A stretch of 64,000 nucleotides of DNA. Source: Paenibacillus harenae DSM 16969. GTDB lineage: Bacteria > Bacillota > Bacilli > Paenibacillales > Paenibacillaceae. Of the stretch, positions 49,435 to 58,339 are shown in pieces; positions within the stretch are counted from its first letter, which is position 1, and each line of letters opens with the position of its first letter. The stretch covers positions 124,001-188,000 of the forward strand of contig NZ_KE383844.1 in the NCBI RefSeq assembly GCF_000422465.1, read 5' to 3'. Below the pieces are notes generated by a model. That model searched no databases. It saw nothing but the letters and a program-made list of their open reading frames with translations, and had not been told where the DNA came from. The translations under genes were made by a program, and so were the position numbers.

Positions 49435-50135
49435 ATGTTCCCGCTCTCTCCAAGCTTATAACCAAATCCCCACACCGTTTGGATATATACAGGATTTGAC
49501 GGATCCTTCTCGATCTTGGCCCGCAGCCTGTTGATGTGAACCATAACGGTATTATCGTCGGATATGCTTTCTTCCCGCCACACGAATTCGAATATTTGCG
49601 ACTTCGAGAAAACGCGGGTGGGATGGGTTAAGAATAGCTTCAATATCGCAAATTCCTTTGCCGTCAAAGACTTTCTCCTGCCGTCGGCAATGACCTCGAA
49701 TGTGTTCGTATGAAGCTCCAAATCTCCATGCTTGATCACCTCGGCTTCAAAACCGGCGGTTTCCGAATTAAAATCCATGTAGCGGCGAAGCTGCGCTTTA
49801 ACCCTTGCAAGAAGCTCCCCGATGGTAAACGGCTTGGTCATATAATCGTCGGCGCCAAGTTCTAATCCCCGTATTTTGTCCATTTCTCTATCTTTAGCCG
49901 ATAAAATGATAACGGGGATCGTTCCCTTTGCTCGAATTTTGCGTAAAACCTCCTGGCCGTCTACTTGCGGGAGCATTAAATCTAATATGGCAAGCTGGTA
50001 TTCATGATTGGCGATATACGTGAGCGCTTCCTTGCCGTCATAAGCCGAGTGGATTGCGAAGCCTTCTTTTTCCAAGTATTTGGTAACGAGTTGATTGATT
50101 TCAATATCGTCTTCAACGACGAGAATCTTCTTCAT
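49428..50135 (-). CDS. OmpR/PhoB-type response regulator
   Basis: 235 residues. Receiver: ILVVEDDIEINQLV, phosphoacceptor in LAILDLMLPQVDGQEVL (Asp near 53), VIILSAKDREMDKIRGLELGADDYMTKPF. Winged helix: RRKSLTAKEFAILKLFLTHPTRVFS, SDDNTVMVHINRLRAKIE and VWGFGYKLGES. It is first gene of the leftward cluster RR-HK-hydrolase-ABC, which it may control. Paralogous in type to the regulator at 34691-35374. Confidence 0.96.
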   Translation of the reverse strand: MKKILVVEDDIEINQLVTKYLEKEGFAIHSAYDGKEALTYIANHEYQLAILDLMLPQVDGQEVLRKIRAKGTIPVIILSAKDREMDKIRGLELGADDYMTKPFTIGELLARVKAQLRRYMDFNSETAGFEAEVIKHGDLELHTNTFEVIADGRRKSLTAKEFAILKLFLTHPTRVFSKSQIFEFVWREESISDDNTVMVHINRLRAKIEKDPSNPVYIQTVWGFGYKLGESGNIC

Positions 50136-50311
50136 GCAGGATGCTCCCTTCTTTCAGAAAAATCAGAACCGTACAGCTTAATATTAAATAGGAAAACCTC
50201 AAGTCCGCAATAACTTGAGGTCATTCTTCCTATTCTCGTTCCCATCCGGAATTCCTGATGCAGTCTGAATGGCTTGAATGCCCAAGTCATTTCTTGTGGC
50301 GAAACAATCGT

Positions 50312-51019
50312 TTAACACCTTACATGTTTGCGTTTGAAACCAAGCTCCCCTTTGTCCACTGCCTTTTGAATACGTTCGGAAGCGAGCAGGAAGCTGCTTT
50401 TCTTCTTGTCCTTTTTGACTTCTACCGGGCCTACTGCCTTTGCGGTCTCGACCGCCTTATCATGGAGCGGCAAATAGGATACTCCTACTGTGTAAATAAA
50501 ATTATTCATCGCGTATTTCGCTCGTTCGGGAGCATCGTGAATCGTATTTTTCACCATTTCAAGCATATGGGCTATTTTTTCTTCGGAAAATTCTCCGTCC
50601 GGACGATTTCCCAAAAGCCAGCAGTAACAGCTCCAGCCCGCTGACATTCTCAGCTCTTCGCCGCTTGCGATCCATTTATCGGCTACTTCCTGTGCGATAT
50701 CCGCTTCTGCCAAGGTTACGGCAACCACGAAATCGGACAGCATATAGAAATAAGCCGCATCGATCCAACGATCAAAATCCGCTTCCGTCATCGCTTTTGG
50801 ATCTGCAATGATGCCGGCAAAGTACATGGCGTCGTAGTTCCCTGTAGCGTAAAGCTGCTCAGCCAAAGGCTGATTTATTTTTGTTTTTCTGAAAATGGGC
50901 TTCATTTGGCCTGTAGCCACGCCAAAAAGCGGTTCATGCGCGCCATTGGATACGTACATTTTCTTAAGCCGCTCCTTGCCGAGAGCTTCAAGCTCCTGCA
51001 TAACCATTTCAAAATTCAT
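50312..51019 (-). CDS. DNA alkylation repair protein (AlkC/AlkD-like)
   Basis: 235 residues made of HEAT-like helical repeats: ELEALGKERLKKMYVSNG at the N-terminus and PLFGVATGQMKPIFRKTKINQPLAEQLYATGNYDAMYFAGII are typical of the AlkD superfamily, followed by MSDFVVAVTLAEADIAQEVADKWIASGEELRMSAGWSCYCWLLGN. Family members remove alkylated purines by flipping-independent glycosylase action. The catalytic Asp/Trp set cannot be assigned with certainty. Monocistronic. The Lys-rich stretch KKDKKKSS near the C-terminus fits nucleic-acid contact. Confidence 0.87.
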   Translation of the reverse strand: MNFEMVMQELEALGKERLKKMYVSNGAHEPLFGVATGQMKPIFRKTKINQPLAEQLYATGNYDAMYFAGIIADPKAMTEADFDRWIDAAYFYMLSDFVVAVTLAEADIAQEVADKWIASGEELRMSAGWSCYCWLLGNRPDGEFSEEKIAHMLEMVKNTIHDAPERAKYAMNNFIYTVGVSYLPLHDKAVETAKAVGPVEVKKDKKKSSFLLASERIQKAVDKGELGFKRKHVRC

Positions 51020-51094
51020 GGTTTAACGCTCCTTCTTTTAGGAAATTTTGCCCTTAAGGTTATGTGCCGACTCCACCGGAAGCGTACTCTCCGG

Positions 51095-51763
51095 TCAATT
51101 GAACCGGTACGTCCAGAACCGTTCCGTGCCGTACCGCTCTTGAAGTTCCTTGTCCGTCAACGCCTTGCTGCCCAACAGCTCCGCAGCTTGAAACTGGGAA
51201 CGGTGCGCGCTGATGGCAGCCAATTTCTGTTTCAGGAAGCCTCTGACATCGTTAATAACATCCGGACGTCCGATGGCCTGTTCATGATTCCTCGCGAAGG
51301 CTATGCAGAGCACGCGGGGCCGTTTGTTCGCCGGCAGTTTCGCTACGGCCCGCACAACGGCAGCCCCGCAGGCGTCATGGTCGGGGTGGACCGCATAACC
51401 CGGATAGAAGGTGAGGACCAGCGATGGCTTCACCTCTTCCAGCAAAGCCGAGATGCTGCCGTCCAGCAGCTCCGGCTCTTCGAATTCGATTGTTTTATCA
51501 TGGAAGCCAAGCATTCTCAGATCCTGAATGCCGATCGCGCGGCAAGCTTCTTCCAGCTCCCGCTTGCGGATTTGCGGCAGTCCGACCCGGTTGGTAAACG
51601 GAGGAATCCCCATATTACGGCCCATTTCGCCAAGCGTCAGACAGGCATAGGTGACCGTCGTTCCAGCCTGGATATGTTTCGCCAGCGTTCCCGACAAGCC
51701 GAAGGCCTCGTCGTCGGGATGCGGCAGCACAACAAGTATGTGACGTTCCATTGCGTTCTTCAT
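51095..51763 (-). CDS. bshB2: Bacillithiol biosynthesis deacetylase
   Basis: 222 residues of the PIG-L/LmbE fold. The zinc-binding motif is VLPHPDDEAFG (H-P-D-D-E, residues 14-19 or so); the second metal ligand is in GYAVHPDHDACG. MGRNMGIPPFTNRVGLPQIRKRELEEACRAIGI and RHDK-like LRMLGFHDKTIEF match BshB2/YojG. It removes the acetyl group from GlcNAc-malate to give GlcN-malate in bacillithiol synthesis, in parallel with BshB1. It lies 11 bases after the YojF gene, the same arrangement as yojF-yojG in Bacillus. Confidence 0.92.
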   Translation of the reverse strand: MKNAMERHILVVLPHPDDEAFGLSGTLAKHIQAGTTVTYACLTLGEMGRNMGIPPFTNRVGLPQIRKRELEEACRAIGIQDLRMLGFHDKTIEFEEPELLDGSISALLEEVKPSLVLTFYPGYAVHPDHDACGAAVVRAVAKLPANKRPRVLCIAFARNHEQAIGRPDVINDVRGFLKQKLAAISAHRSQFQAAELLGSKALTDKELQERYGTERFWTYRFN

Positions 51764-51774
51764 CTCCTCTTCTA

Positions 51775-52122
51775 TCAGAAAGGCTCCCGGCTCAGCTGCA
51801 GAGCGACGACCAGCTTGCCCCGGCTGTCATGCCCTGCCATGATCAATCGCTCCGTGTCACTTTCCTCATAATGCGTCAGTCCCTCGGAATAAACCCAGCC
51901 CTGCGGCATTTTCAGACCGACCCGGTACGGTCCGTCGCCCTCGGAAATCGATCCGTGCGTATAACGAATGACAGCATTGCTGACGAATGTGGCTGCCGGA
52001 TGCTTCGAGCTGTCCAGATGGGCAGCGTACGCGCCTGTCGTCAATTCAAGATGAAGGTACAAATCCTGGTCTTTCATCCGGTCGATCCGCTGCTGAATCG
52101 CCTTCGTATTGATTGGCTGCAT
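51775..52122 (-). CDS. yojF: YojF family protein (DUF1806)
   Basis: 115 residues from ATG 52122 (GGGAGAC upstream); the frame continues upstream without a ribosome site. Family sequence: MQPINTKAIQQRIDRMKDQD, LYLHLELTTGAYAAHL, AATFVSNAVIRYTHGSISE, PYRVGLKMPQGWVYSEGLTHYE and LVVALQLSREPF. In Bacillus it precedes the bacillithiol deacetylase yojG/bshB2, as here, and is presumed to have a related but undefined role. Confidence 0.88.
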   Translation of the reverse strand: MQPINTKAIQQRIDRMKDQDLYLHLELTTGAYAAHLDSSKHPAATFVSNAVIRYTHGSISEGDGPYRVGLKMPQGWVYSEGLTHYEESDTERLIMAGHDSRGKLVVALQLSREPF

Positions 52123-52219
52123 GTGATGTCTCCCTTCCCAACGCTGCAGCGTTGCTTGTATGCGATTATAGCCGAAAATGGCAAAACTTCCAATAATGCC
52201 GCGAATTCCTTCGTCTGAC

Positions 52220-52250
52220 AAAAAGCCCCCAAGTCTGCTTCGACTTGGGG
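52220..52250 (-). terminator. Intrinsic terminator of the DUF3231 gene
   Basis: CCCCAAGTC (52227-52235) pairs perfectly with GACTTGGGG (52242-52250); the minus strand continues GCTTTTTG. Confidence 0.75.
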
Positions 52251-52322
52251 ACGCTGCCCCGAAGGGCTTGCTGTTAATCTGCTTTGGTGGTTGTAATCAT
52301 CAATTTGACGATTCCGTTTCCA

Positions 52323-53345
52323 TTAGGATTGAATCAGCTGTTTTCGATTTGTTGTAAGAGGCGGTTGTTCAAGCCATTTCCGTTCCACCACAATATTATA
52401 TGTATCTTTGGCATACGACATCACCTCAGCAATGATTTTGGTATAGTGAACTGTGAGATCGGCTCGCATAGATAGAGACAGGGCATGTGAAATCAAGAGA
52501 ATGTCTACCGAATTCAATATATTGATCATCGACATGATAAGCTTATCTGAAAACGGGGATACAGTAGAAGCGGTTACTTCCATGCTTACCGTTACCGTTC
52601 CGAGCAAATCCTCCTGCATAAGCAAATTATTAAACAGCTCAATTTGTTGTTCACTAATTTTTTTACCTCTGATGACTACATCTTTTAATTTTTTATCTTC
52701 CATTACTTGTGCAAATCCTAGCATGATAATAATTGAAAAGTAATTTCGCTCAATATTGAAGAATATTTCGGATAACTCAATCGCATTGAGAGGCCGCTTC
52801 ATACCAAATATCCCGTCCAGGAATGAGACTTTCTCAACGTACTCAATTTTATTAGGGTAGTTCATTTTCGGCGGGCGGTCATAAATGCCTTTCTCCAACA
52901 TCATTCGCACCGCTTTACCGAACATCTCGGTAGACGTATGTATGCATTCATTGAAAAAATCCAACACATCGAGCCGGACGTTATTAGAGGCAGTAAAAGC
53001 GAAGTTAATCATTCCCAGCCGATTCATCATGTAGATGAAACTTAGTGCAAACGTATCGTGAAAAAGCGGAGGAGCAGCTAAATTCACATCGCCTTCCGAA
53101 AACCCTGCGGGTATCGGGAAATTTTCTGCAAGAAAGAACTTTTTAATTTTATCTATTCGTTCTTGCGATATTTTCAATGCCTCTTTAGCCACCGGAACTA
53201 TCTGCCCATCTTGAAGATGATGCAGTATGTAGGTAAGGAAACATACCGTCATGCTTTCTTGCATATAAACGCCCCAAAGTCCCCCGATTTCAGTACAGCT
53301 TAACTCGATATTCGTTGATTTTACTTGAGGTTTCTGAGATGACAT
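52323..53345 (-). CDS. DUF3231 family protein
   Basis: 340 residues built of two similar ferritin-like four-helix halves. First half: IELSCTEIGGLWGVYMQESMTVCFLTYILHHLQDG and IKKFFLAENFPIPAGFSEGDVN. Second half: PLNAIELSEIFFNIERNYFSIIIMLGFAQVMEDK and KISEQQIELFNNLLMQEDLLG. The spacing and the IP-x-G-F-x-E-x-D-V-N motif are those of DUF3231, a multi-copy family in Bacilli. No established function, though induction in sporulation or stress has been suggested. Monocistronic. Confidence 0.9.
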   Translation of the reverse strand: MSSQKPQVKSTNIELSCTEIGGLWGVYMQESMTVCFLTYILHHLQDGQIVPVAKEALKISQERIDKIKKFFLAENFPIPAGFSEGDVNLAAPPLFHDTFALSFIYMMNRLGMINFAFTASNNVRLDVLDFFNECIHTSTEMFGKAVRMMLEKGIYDRPPKMNYPNKIEYVEKVSFLDGIFGMKRPLNAIELSEIFFNIERNYFSIIIMLGFAQVMEDKKLKDVVIRGKKISEQQIELFNNLLMQEDLLGTVTVSMEVTASTVSPFSDKLIMSMINILNSVDILLISHALSLSMRADLTVHYTKIIAEVMSYAKDTYNIVVERKWLEQPPLTTNRKQLIQS

Positions 53346-53493
53346 GTACTCCCTCCACTAAACAATGTTTTTATCTAGAAGTAGTATCCTAAATTGTTTC
53401 GCAATTTATTCCATACGGCTTTGTTTACTTTCTCAAATTGCTATCTGCTGATTGTGTCGCTACCTCGTAACTTAAGCTTAATAAGGACTTTAG

Positions 53494-54420
53494 TCAGATT
53501 TTGTTAGCATGTTCAACCGTGATGACTACATTCCCCTTTTTGTGGCCTTTATCCACATAACGATGAGCCTCTGGAATTTGTTCCAGCGGATAGCGCCTAT
53601 CTATGACCGATTTAAGCTTCCCCGTCTCAATGAGCTCTTTGAGAAAGATTAAATCTTCCGTACGTTCCTTTGCCATCCCATGTCCTTCAACTGAGACGTA
53701 TGTCCCGTTCGGCGTTAGTGCTTTCTTGCAAATAGATTTGGAGGTTTTCCCAACTGCATCGAAGATGATATCATACTGCTCTCCTCTTCTCATGAAATCC
53801 TCTTTTGTGTAATCTATTACCTTATCGGCTCCCAGAGATCTTACCAATTCTAAATTCGTAGTACTGCATACCCCGGTAACTTCTGCCCCAAAGTACTTGG
53901 CAAGCTGTACCGCAGATGTCCCTACCGCTCCAGACGCTCCATAGATAAGAACTTTCTGACCGTTCTGAATATTTCCCTTTTTTAGAAAATGCATTGCTGT
54001 AGTTCCCCCAAAAGGAACGGCAGCTGCTTCCTCATAGGTCACATTCGCCGGTTTAAGTGCCACTACTCCGTCTTCAGGCATACATGTGTACTCGGCATGA
54101 GCACCAAAACGCATCCCCGTTAATCCATAAACCCGGTCACCTTTCTTAAATCGTTTCACATCTTTCCCTATTGCTTCAATTTCTCCGGCTAACTCTACCC
54201 CCAGTATAGACTGTCTTGGTTTTCTGAGGCCTAAAAAGATTCGCATTGGGATCCAGAACAGGATAGGACTGTTGAAACTTCGACATCTGCAGTCCCCTGA
54301 TGTTACCGTTGTCGCATGTATCTGAACCAAAACTTCATTGTCCTTGGGAGCAGGTTTTGCTACCTCTTTTAATTCAAGAATATCGGGAGGTCCATACTTC
54401 TGACATACGATTGCTTTCAA
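53494..54420 (-). CDS. NAD(P)-dependent alcohol dehydrogenase (zinc-less MDR)
   Basis: 308 residues of the medium-chain dehydrogenase/quinone reductase family. GroES-like N-terminal domain: MKAIVCQKYGPPDILELKEV and ILGVELAGEIEAIGKDVKRFKKGDRVYGL. Rossmann domain: VPFGGTTAMHFLKKG and VLIYGASGAVGTSAVQLAKYFGAEVTGV (G-x-S/A-G-x-V-G nucleotide motif near residue 154). No structural-zinc cysteines are seen. It reduces quinones, enones or aldehydes with NAD(P)H. Monocistronic; the ribosome site is AGGAGG. Confidence 0.92.
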   Translation of the reverse strand: MKAIVCQKYGPPDILELKEVAKPAPKDNEVLVQIHATTVTSGDCRCRSFNSPILFWIPMRIFLGLRKPRQSILGVELAGEIEAIGKDVKRFKKGDRVYGLTGMRFGAHAEYTCMPEDGVVALKPANVTYEEAAAVPFGGTTAMHFLKKGNIQNGQKVLIYGASGAVGTSAVQLAKYFGAEVTGVCSTTNLELVRSLGADKVIDYTKEDFMRRGEQYDIIFDAVGKTSKSICKKALTPNGTYVSVEGHGMAKERTEDLIFLKELIETGKLKSVIDRRYPLEQIPEAHRYVDKGHKKGNVVITVEHANKI

Positions 54421-54592
54421 ATGCGTATCCTCCTTTAATGGATTGGTAATTATACTGTGCAGCTATTGCGTCCGTTTTGCCATTCCGCCTTTAAACAATA
54501 GCCACAAGCAAAGTTTCGGATTTACGGTTTGTCATTTTATTATCCCTGATTATTTTTATACCTCTGATATTCCAGCTAATACCTTAGTTGCT

Positions 54593-54843
54593 TCACTCGC
54601 CGGATGTAACGCGATTGACCGAGAGCAGCGGCATTCCTAAAACACGCACTTTTTTTGAGCAATCCATGCAGCGCAGCCTGATCGGCCACCAGTCCGGTTA
54701 GTAACGTGTCGCCGTTATCTTCCAGCGTGATGGTCAGACCCCCGAACCAGTCTGTCCATTGAGGCCCGAGATGGCCTTTGATCCTGATTTGATACACCGT
54801 GGGTTCATTTGGATCCGTTTTTGGGTGTGCTTTTTTTTGACAT
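54593..54843 (-). pseudogene. Small partner gene of the LuxR regulator, with two +1 poly-A frameshifts
   Basis: ATG 54843 begins a gene whose full product would be 82 residues: MSKKAHPKTDPNEPTVYQIR, IKGHLGPQWTDWFGGLTITL, EDNGDTLLTGLVADQAALHG, LLKKVRVLGMPLLSVNRVTS, GE. Reading this needs one A removed from the A8 tract at 54838-54831 (minus strand) and one from the A7 tract at 54656-54650; both hold exactly one A too many. Small proteins with QIR-IKGHL..WFGGLTIT..DQAALHGLL-like sequence are common near MalT-like LuxR genes in Chloroflexi and a few Bacilli (from memory). As written, translation stops early or starts at a weak GTG at 54797. Confidence 0.75.
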
Positions 54844-54994
54844 TATCCTGTACCTGTGGTGGCCAGCCATAACAGTCTATGCCACTTGCTCAATTTACAA
54901 GAAGCATAGCTGCAATACGGTATTTACGTATAGATACTTAAGTATTGTTTTAGGTTTTTTGGGGGTATTGCTGGGGGGTTACTAAGAAGGTAGA

Positions 54995-57622
54995 CTACAA
55001 CAGACCCAATTCACGGGCCCGTGCTACGGCTTCGGTGCGCCTCCGGACTTGTAGTTTGCCAAAAATATTCTGATTATGCCCTTTAACCGAACTCAAGGCC
55101 AGGAAAAGCCGCTCGCTAATCTCACGATTCGAGAGTCCTTGGGCAATGAGTTGCAGTACGTTTAACTCGCGTTCACTCAATGGCTCGATAAGGGTCTTGG
55201 CAGGTGCGGCAGGGTGCTGGCCAGATTCGAATACAGCCAGGAGCTTACCTATATAGCCCGGCATAATCCCATGAGCAGCTGCTTCGGTCAATAGTCCCGC
55301 CATCGGAATACCTTCATCGACAAATATACGGATGAAGCCGCCCGGCTCAGCCAACAACAGCGCGTCACCCAGCAGTTGAACAGCCATGTCCATATCGCCA
55401 TGCTCATGTAAAGCAACCGCCTGTAGAACCATAACCTTGAGCCGTTCATTCTTCCAGCCCTTAGCCTCCGCTTGCCGGCGCATCGGCTCCAGCGCCGCCA
55501 ATGCTGCGGCTGCCTCTCCTTGGGCCAGGTGTACCCGGGCCAGGCTGCTCAGGAGCTCATGCGTCTGAGCCAGATGAGCGGCGGCCGCCGGATTGCCCTG
55601 GCGAAGCAACACAAGCACTTGCGCGGCAGCAACCTCACGCATCTGATGCATGAAGTTATGCTGGCGCACGAGCTGATCGGCCTTAGCCAGAATAGCGTCC
55701 GCGGCGGCCACATCTCCCTGGGCAAGCTTCAGACGAGCGAGAAACACCTCACAGGAAATGAATCTGTCGGTGTTCTCTATCTGGCGCGCCATTTGGACGC
55801 TCTGTTGCCCGTGCCGTAAAGCGGCATCCATGTCGTTCCATTCGCAGCTTATACGAGCCAGGCCAAGATGCGCTTCACAGGCAACCGGCAGCGGCGGATC
55901 GCCTGCCAGCTGCAGGACGCGCCGGTATGTATCGGCCGCCAGATCGAGCTCGTTGTCTGCTTCCTGTAAGTTGCCCAGACCGATAGTAGCCATTATGGTG
56001 ATGATGAAATGCCCAATCGTCTGGCTGATATATATAGCTTCGGTATAGGCCTGTCTTGCTGCGGCACGGTCACCTTGAAGATGATAGGCATACCCCTGCG
56101 TCCAGATCATGGCAGTGCGGACAGGCAGGTTGCCTTGGTCCAGATACTCCAGGGCGCGGTGCGACTGGGTAATGATGGTTTCTACCTGATGCTGACTAAC
56201 CGCTACTGAGGCCCGTATGGCGGCAATATGTCCTATAAGGTCTCGTGTCTTGTCGTTCAACCCGGCGCCTTGAAGGGCTGCTTCGGCAGCCCGCAGTTTC
56301 TGTTCGACGCCGGTCGGTCGACTGGCAAACAGTAACGCCGAGGCATACGTCACCCACAACGAGGGTCTAGCATCCAGCACCGCCGCCTGCAGCGACTCCA
56401 GCCAGTTCAGTACAGGGCCCGCCGCGCCACGAAAGTGCAGAGGCATCCCCTCTCCTTCAACCAACCGCGCGGCGCGCTCAACATCATTGGCAGCAGCAGC
56501 ATGGTGAAAAGCTTCAATCTCCAGGCCATTGTCTTCGTACCATATGCTGGCACGTTTGTGTAATTCGGCCGCTCCTCTCCCCTCATCCCCTGTAGACGAA
56601 GCGGCGCTCTGGTGCAGTCGCTGCCGCAGCAAATCAGCAAAGAGATGGTGATAGCGGTACCAACGCCGATCGTTGTCAAGGGGGACAATAAACAGGTTGG
56701 CGCGTTCGAGATAGTTAAGGGTTTCTTGCCCGGAAGCGGAAGAGTCGAGTAGAACGGCATCACAAAGGGGCCCGCACATGCGGTCGAGGATAGATGTGCA
56801 CAGCAAAAATGCCTGTACGCTTTCGGATTGTTGTTGCAGGACTTCTTCAACCAGATAGTCCAGCACGTAACGGTGACTGCCGTTGAAAGATTTGATAAAG
56901 CTGGCGGCGTCTTTATGTCCCTGCAATGAAATCGCGGCTAATTGCAGGCCGGCAATCCAGCCTTCGGTGCGGGTTTCAAGTAGGGCGATGTTTGCCGATG
57001 AGAGGTTTAGGCCCATCACCTGGCCCAGAAATCCGGCGGCTTCGGAGGGGGTAAACCGCAAGTCTGTGCTGCGCAGTTCGGTCAATTGGCCCCGTACGCG
57101 TAACCGGGCCAAGGGCAGAGGCGGATCCTCGCGGGTGGCGATGACCAGGTGCATCTGTGGCGGTAGGTGCTTGAGCAGAAAGGTGAGGGCATCTTCAATC
57201 GGTTTGGCCTCAATAACGTGGTAATCGTCAAGGACGAGAACGAAATTGTCCGGGATGGCAGTGATTTCATTGAGCAAGGCCGTCAGAATCGTTTCGGCTG
57301 GCGGTGGCTGAGGAGATTGGAGCACAGCAAACACACCTTCTCCAATTTTCGCCGCAATCGTCTGCAAAGCAGCAACGAGGTAAATCAGAAAACGTATCGG
57401 GTCGTTATCCCCTTCCTCCAGCGACAGCCAGGCGGCCTGTTGTTCGCAACCGGCGAGCCATTCGCTGACCAGCGTGGTTTTACCAAAGCCGGCTGAGGCG
57501 GAGATGAGGGTCAGTTTGCGGTGCAGACCCTCGTTCAGCCGCTCGATCAGGCGAGGCCGGATAACAACGTTCGACCGGGGCAGGGGCATATATAATTTAG
57601 TGGATATAATTGGAATAGTCAT
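54995..57622 (-). CDS. Large LuxR regulator with STAND ATPase (MalT-like)
   Basis: 875 residues from ATG 57622 (weak ribosome site; a TTG 36 bases upstream is an alternative). Domains: NB-ARC/STAND ATPase about 1-330 with Walker A ISASAGFGKTTLVSEW and Walker B LVLDDYHVI; a winged region; TPR superhelix about 400-800 (repeat motifs such as ARLKLAQGDVAAADAIL); and C-terminal LuxR helix-turn-helix about 810-875 (LSERELNVLQLIAQGLSNREI..SSVKGHNQNIFGKL). In MalT-type proteins an inducer binds the TPR region and triggers ATP-dependent assembly. The Ala/Gln-rich composition and homologues in Chloroflexi suggest horizontal acquisition with the small gene downstream. Confidence 0.93.
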   Translation of the reverse strand: MTIPIISTKLYMPLPRSNVVIRPRLIERLNEGLHRKLTLISASAGFGKTTLVSEWLAGCEQQAAWLSLEEGDNDPIRFLIYLVAALQTIAAKIGEGVFAVLQSPQPPPAETILTALLNEITAIPDNFVLVLDDYHVIEAKPIEDALTFLLKHLPPQMHLVIATREDPPLPLARLRVRGQLTELRSTDLRFTPSEAAGFLGQVMGLNLSSANIALLETRTEGWIAGLQLAAISLQGHKDAASFIKSFNGSHRYVLDYLVEEVLQQQSESVQAFLLCTSILDRMCGPLCDAVLLDSSASGQETLNYLERANLFIVPLDNDRRWYRYHHLFADLLRQRLHQSAASSTGDEGRGAAELHKRASIWYEDNGLEIEAFHHAAAANDVERAARLVEGEGMPLHFRGAAGPVLNWLESLQAAVLDARPSLWVTYASALLFASRPTGVEQKLRAAEAALQGAGLNDKTRDLIGHIAAIRASVAVSQHQVETIITQSHRALEYLDQGNLPVRTAMIWTQGYAYHLQGDRAAARQAYTEAIYISQTIGHFIITIMATIGLGNLQEADNELDLAADTYRRVLQLAGDPPLPVACEAHLGLARISCEWNDMDAALRHGQQSVQMARQIENTDRFISCEVFLARLKLAQGDVAAADAILAKADQLVRQHNFMHQMREVAAAQVLVLLRQGNPAAAAHLAQTHELLSSLARVHLAQGEAAAALAALEPMRRQAEAKGWKNERLKVMVLQAVALHEHGDMDMAVQLLGDALLLAEPGGFIRIFVDEGIPMAGLLTEAAAHGIMPGYIGKLLAVFESGQHPAAPAKTLIEPLSERELNVLQLIAQGLSNREISERLFLALSSVKGHNQNIFGKLQVRRRTEAVARARELGLL

Positions 57623-57719
57623 AGACTCATTATACAAACCGCGGTTCTCCGCAGTCAACAGATGATAAAGCGACTGTTCAGGACGAAAGTAAACTCATAT
57701 CATACACGAAGTGCGCATG

Positions 57720-57747
57720 AAAATGCCTCCCTCTTGGTGTGGGAGGC
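57720..57747 (-). terminator. Intrinsic terminator of the HEAT protein gene
   Basis: GCCTCCC (57725-57731) pairs with GGGAGGC (57741-57747); the minus strand ends ATTTTC. It lies just beyond the HEAT gene stop. Confidence 0.6.
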
Positions 57748-57752
57748 GTTAA

Positions 57753-58232
57753 TTACTTTTGCTTCGATTTATGATTCAGGTCTTTAGTAGATAACGACGC
57801 CCAGGTGTTTTCAAGCCACTGATCAAAGTCAGCGCCCTTCTCACCTTCGTAGGTATCATACACATCTATTCGAGTCCTTTGCAGCTTCTCTTTGAACTCT
57901 TCTACCGTATGACCTTCCGGCAAGCTCTTCTTGATCCGCAATAAAATTTTTGTTACTCCTTTAATCAGGTCCCCCTTTTTCCTTGATGGTGATGGAGTAT
58001 CTGCACCGATTTTTTTGAGTTTTCTGTAAGCAGCCTCTTGAACCTTATAGACCGCATCCTCAGCCGCTACCCGCTGCAGTATGTCAATGGTTTGCTGATT
58101 CTCCCATTGACCTAACTCTTCAACGGCCTTTAAGCGTTCCCGCCAATTCGCCGTACGATTTGCCGCTTTTTTTAACTCCTCATAATTGGGAGGCAGCTCG
58201 CCTTTTATATGCTCATTACCCAGTCGATCCAA
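57753..58232 (-). CDS. HEAT-repeat protein
   Basis: 159 residues if started at TTG 58232. Helical repeats are visible in LPPNYEELKKAANRTANWRERLKAVEELGQWENQQTIDILQRVAAEDAVYKVQEAAYRKLKKIG, which holds two HEAT-like hairpins, followed by a basic segment RKKGDLIKGVTKILLRIKKSLPEGHTVEEFK and YDTYEGEKGADFDQWLENTWASL. This order is common to a family of small Firmicute proteins of unknown role. The start is doubtful: the TTG is only one base after AGGGG. Another frame (58205-58312) reads a protein-like tail and may be its displaced 5' end. Confidence 0.8.
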   Translation of the reverse strand: MDRLGNEHIKGELPPNYEELKKAANRTANWRERLKAVEELGQWENQQTIDILQRVAAEDAVYKVQEAAYRKLKKIGADTPSPSRKKGDLIKGVTKILLRIKKSLPEGHTVEEFKEKLQRTRIDVYDTYEGEKGADFDQWLENTWASLSTKDLNHKSKQK

Positions 58233-58312
58233 TCCCCTTCTATTTTCAACTTTTGCACTTTCGCTAATTGCAATACGATGTGCTTCGATATCTGCTTACC
58301 CTCGGCGGGCAT
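58205..58312 (-). CDS. Possible displaced 5' end of the HEAT protein gene, 35 residues
   Basis: ATG 58312 opens a frame with natural protein composition (MPAEGKQISKHIVLQLAKVQ, KLKIEGDWIDWVMSI) that ends at TAA 58205-58207 inside the HEAT gene start. A single-base shift near 58213 would join ..WVMS to HIKGELPPNYEEL of the HEAT protein. The ribosome site is weak. It is either a frameshifted start or a tiny overlapping gene. Confidence 0.35.
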   Translation of the reverse strand: MPAEGKQISKHIVLQLAKVQKLKIEGDWIDWVMSI

Positions 58313-58339
58313 TTGTTATAACCTAGTATAAAGTAAACA

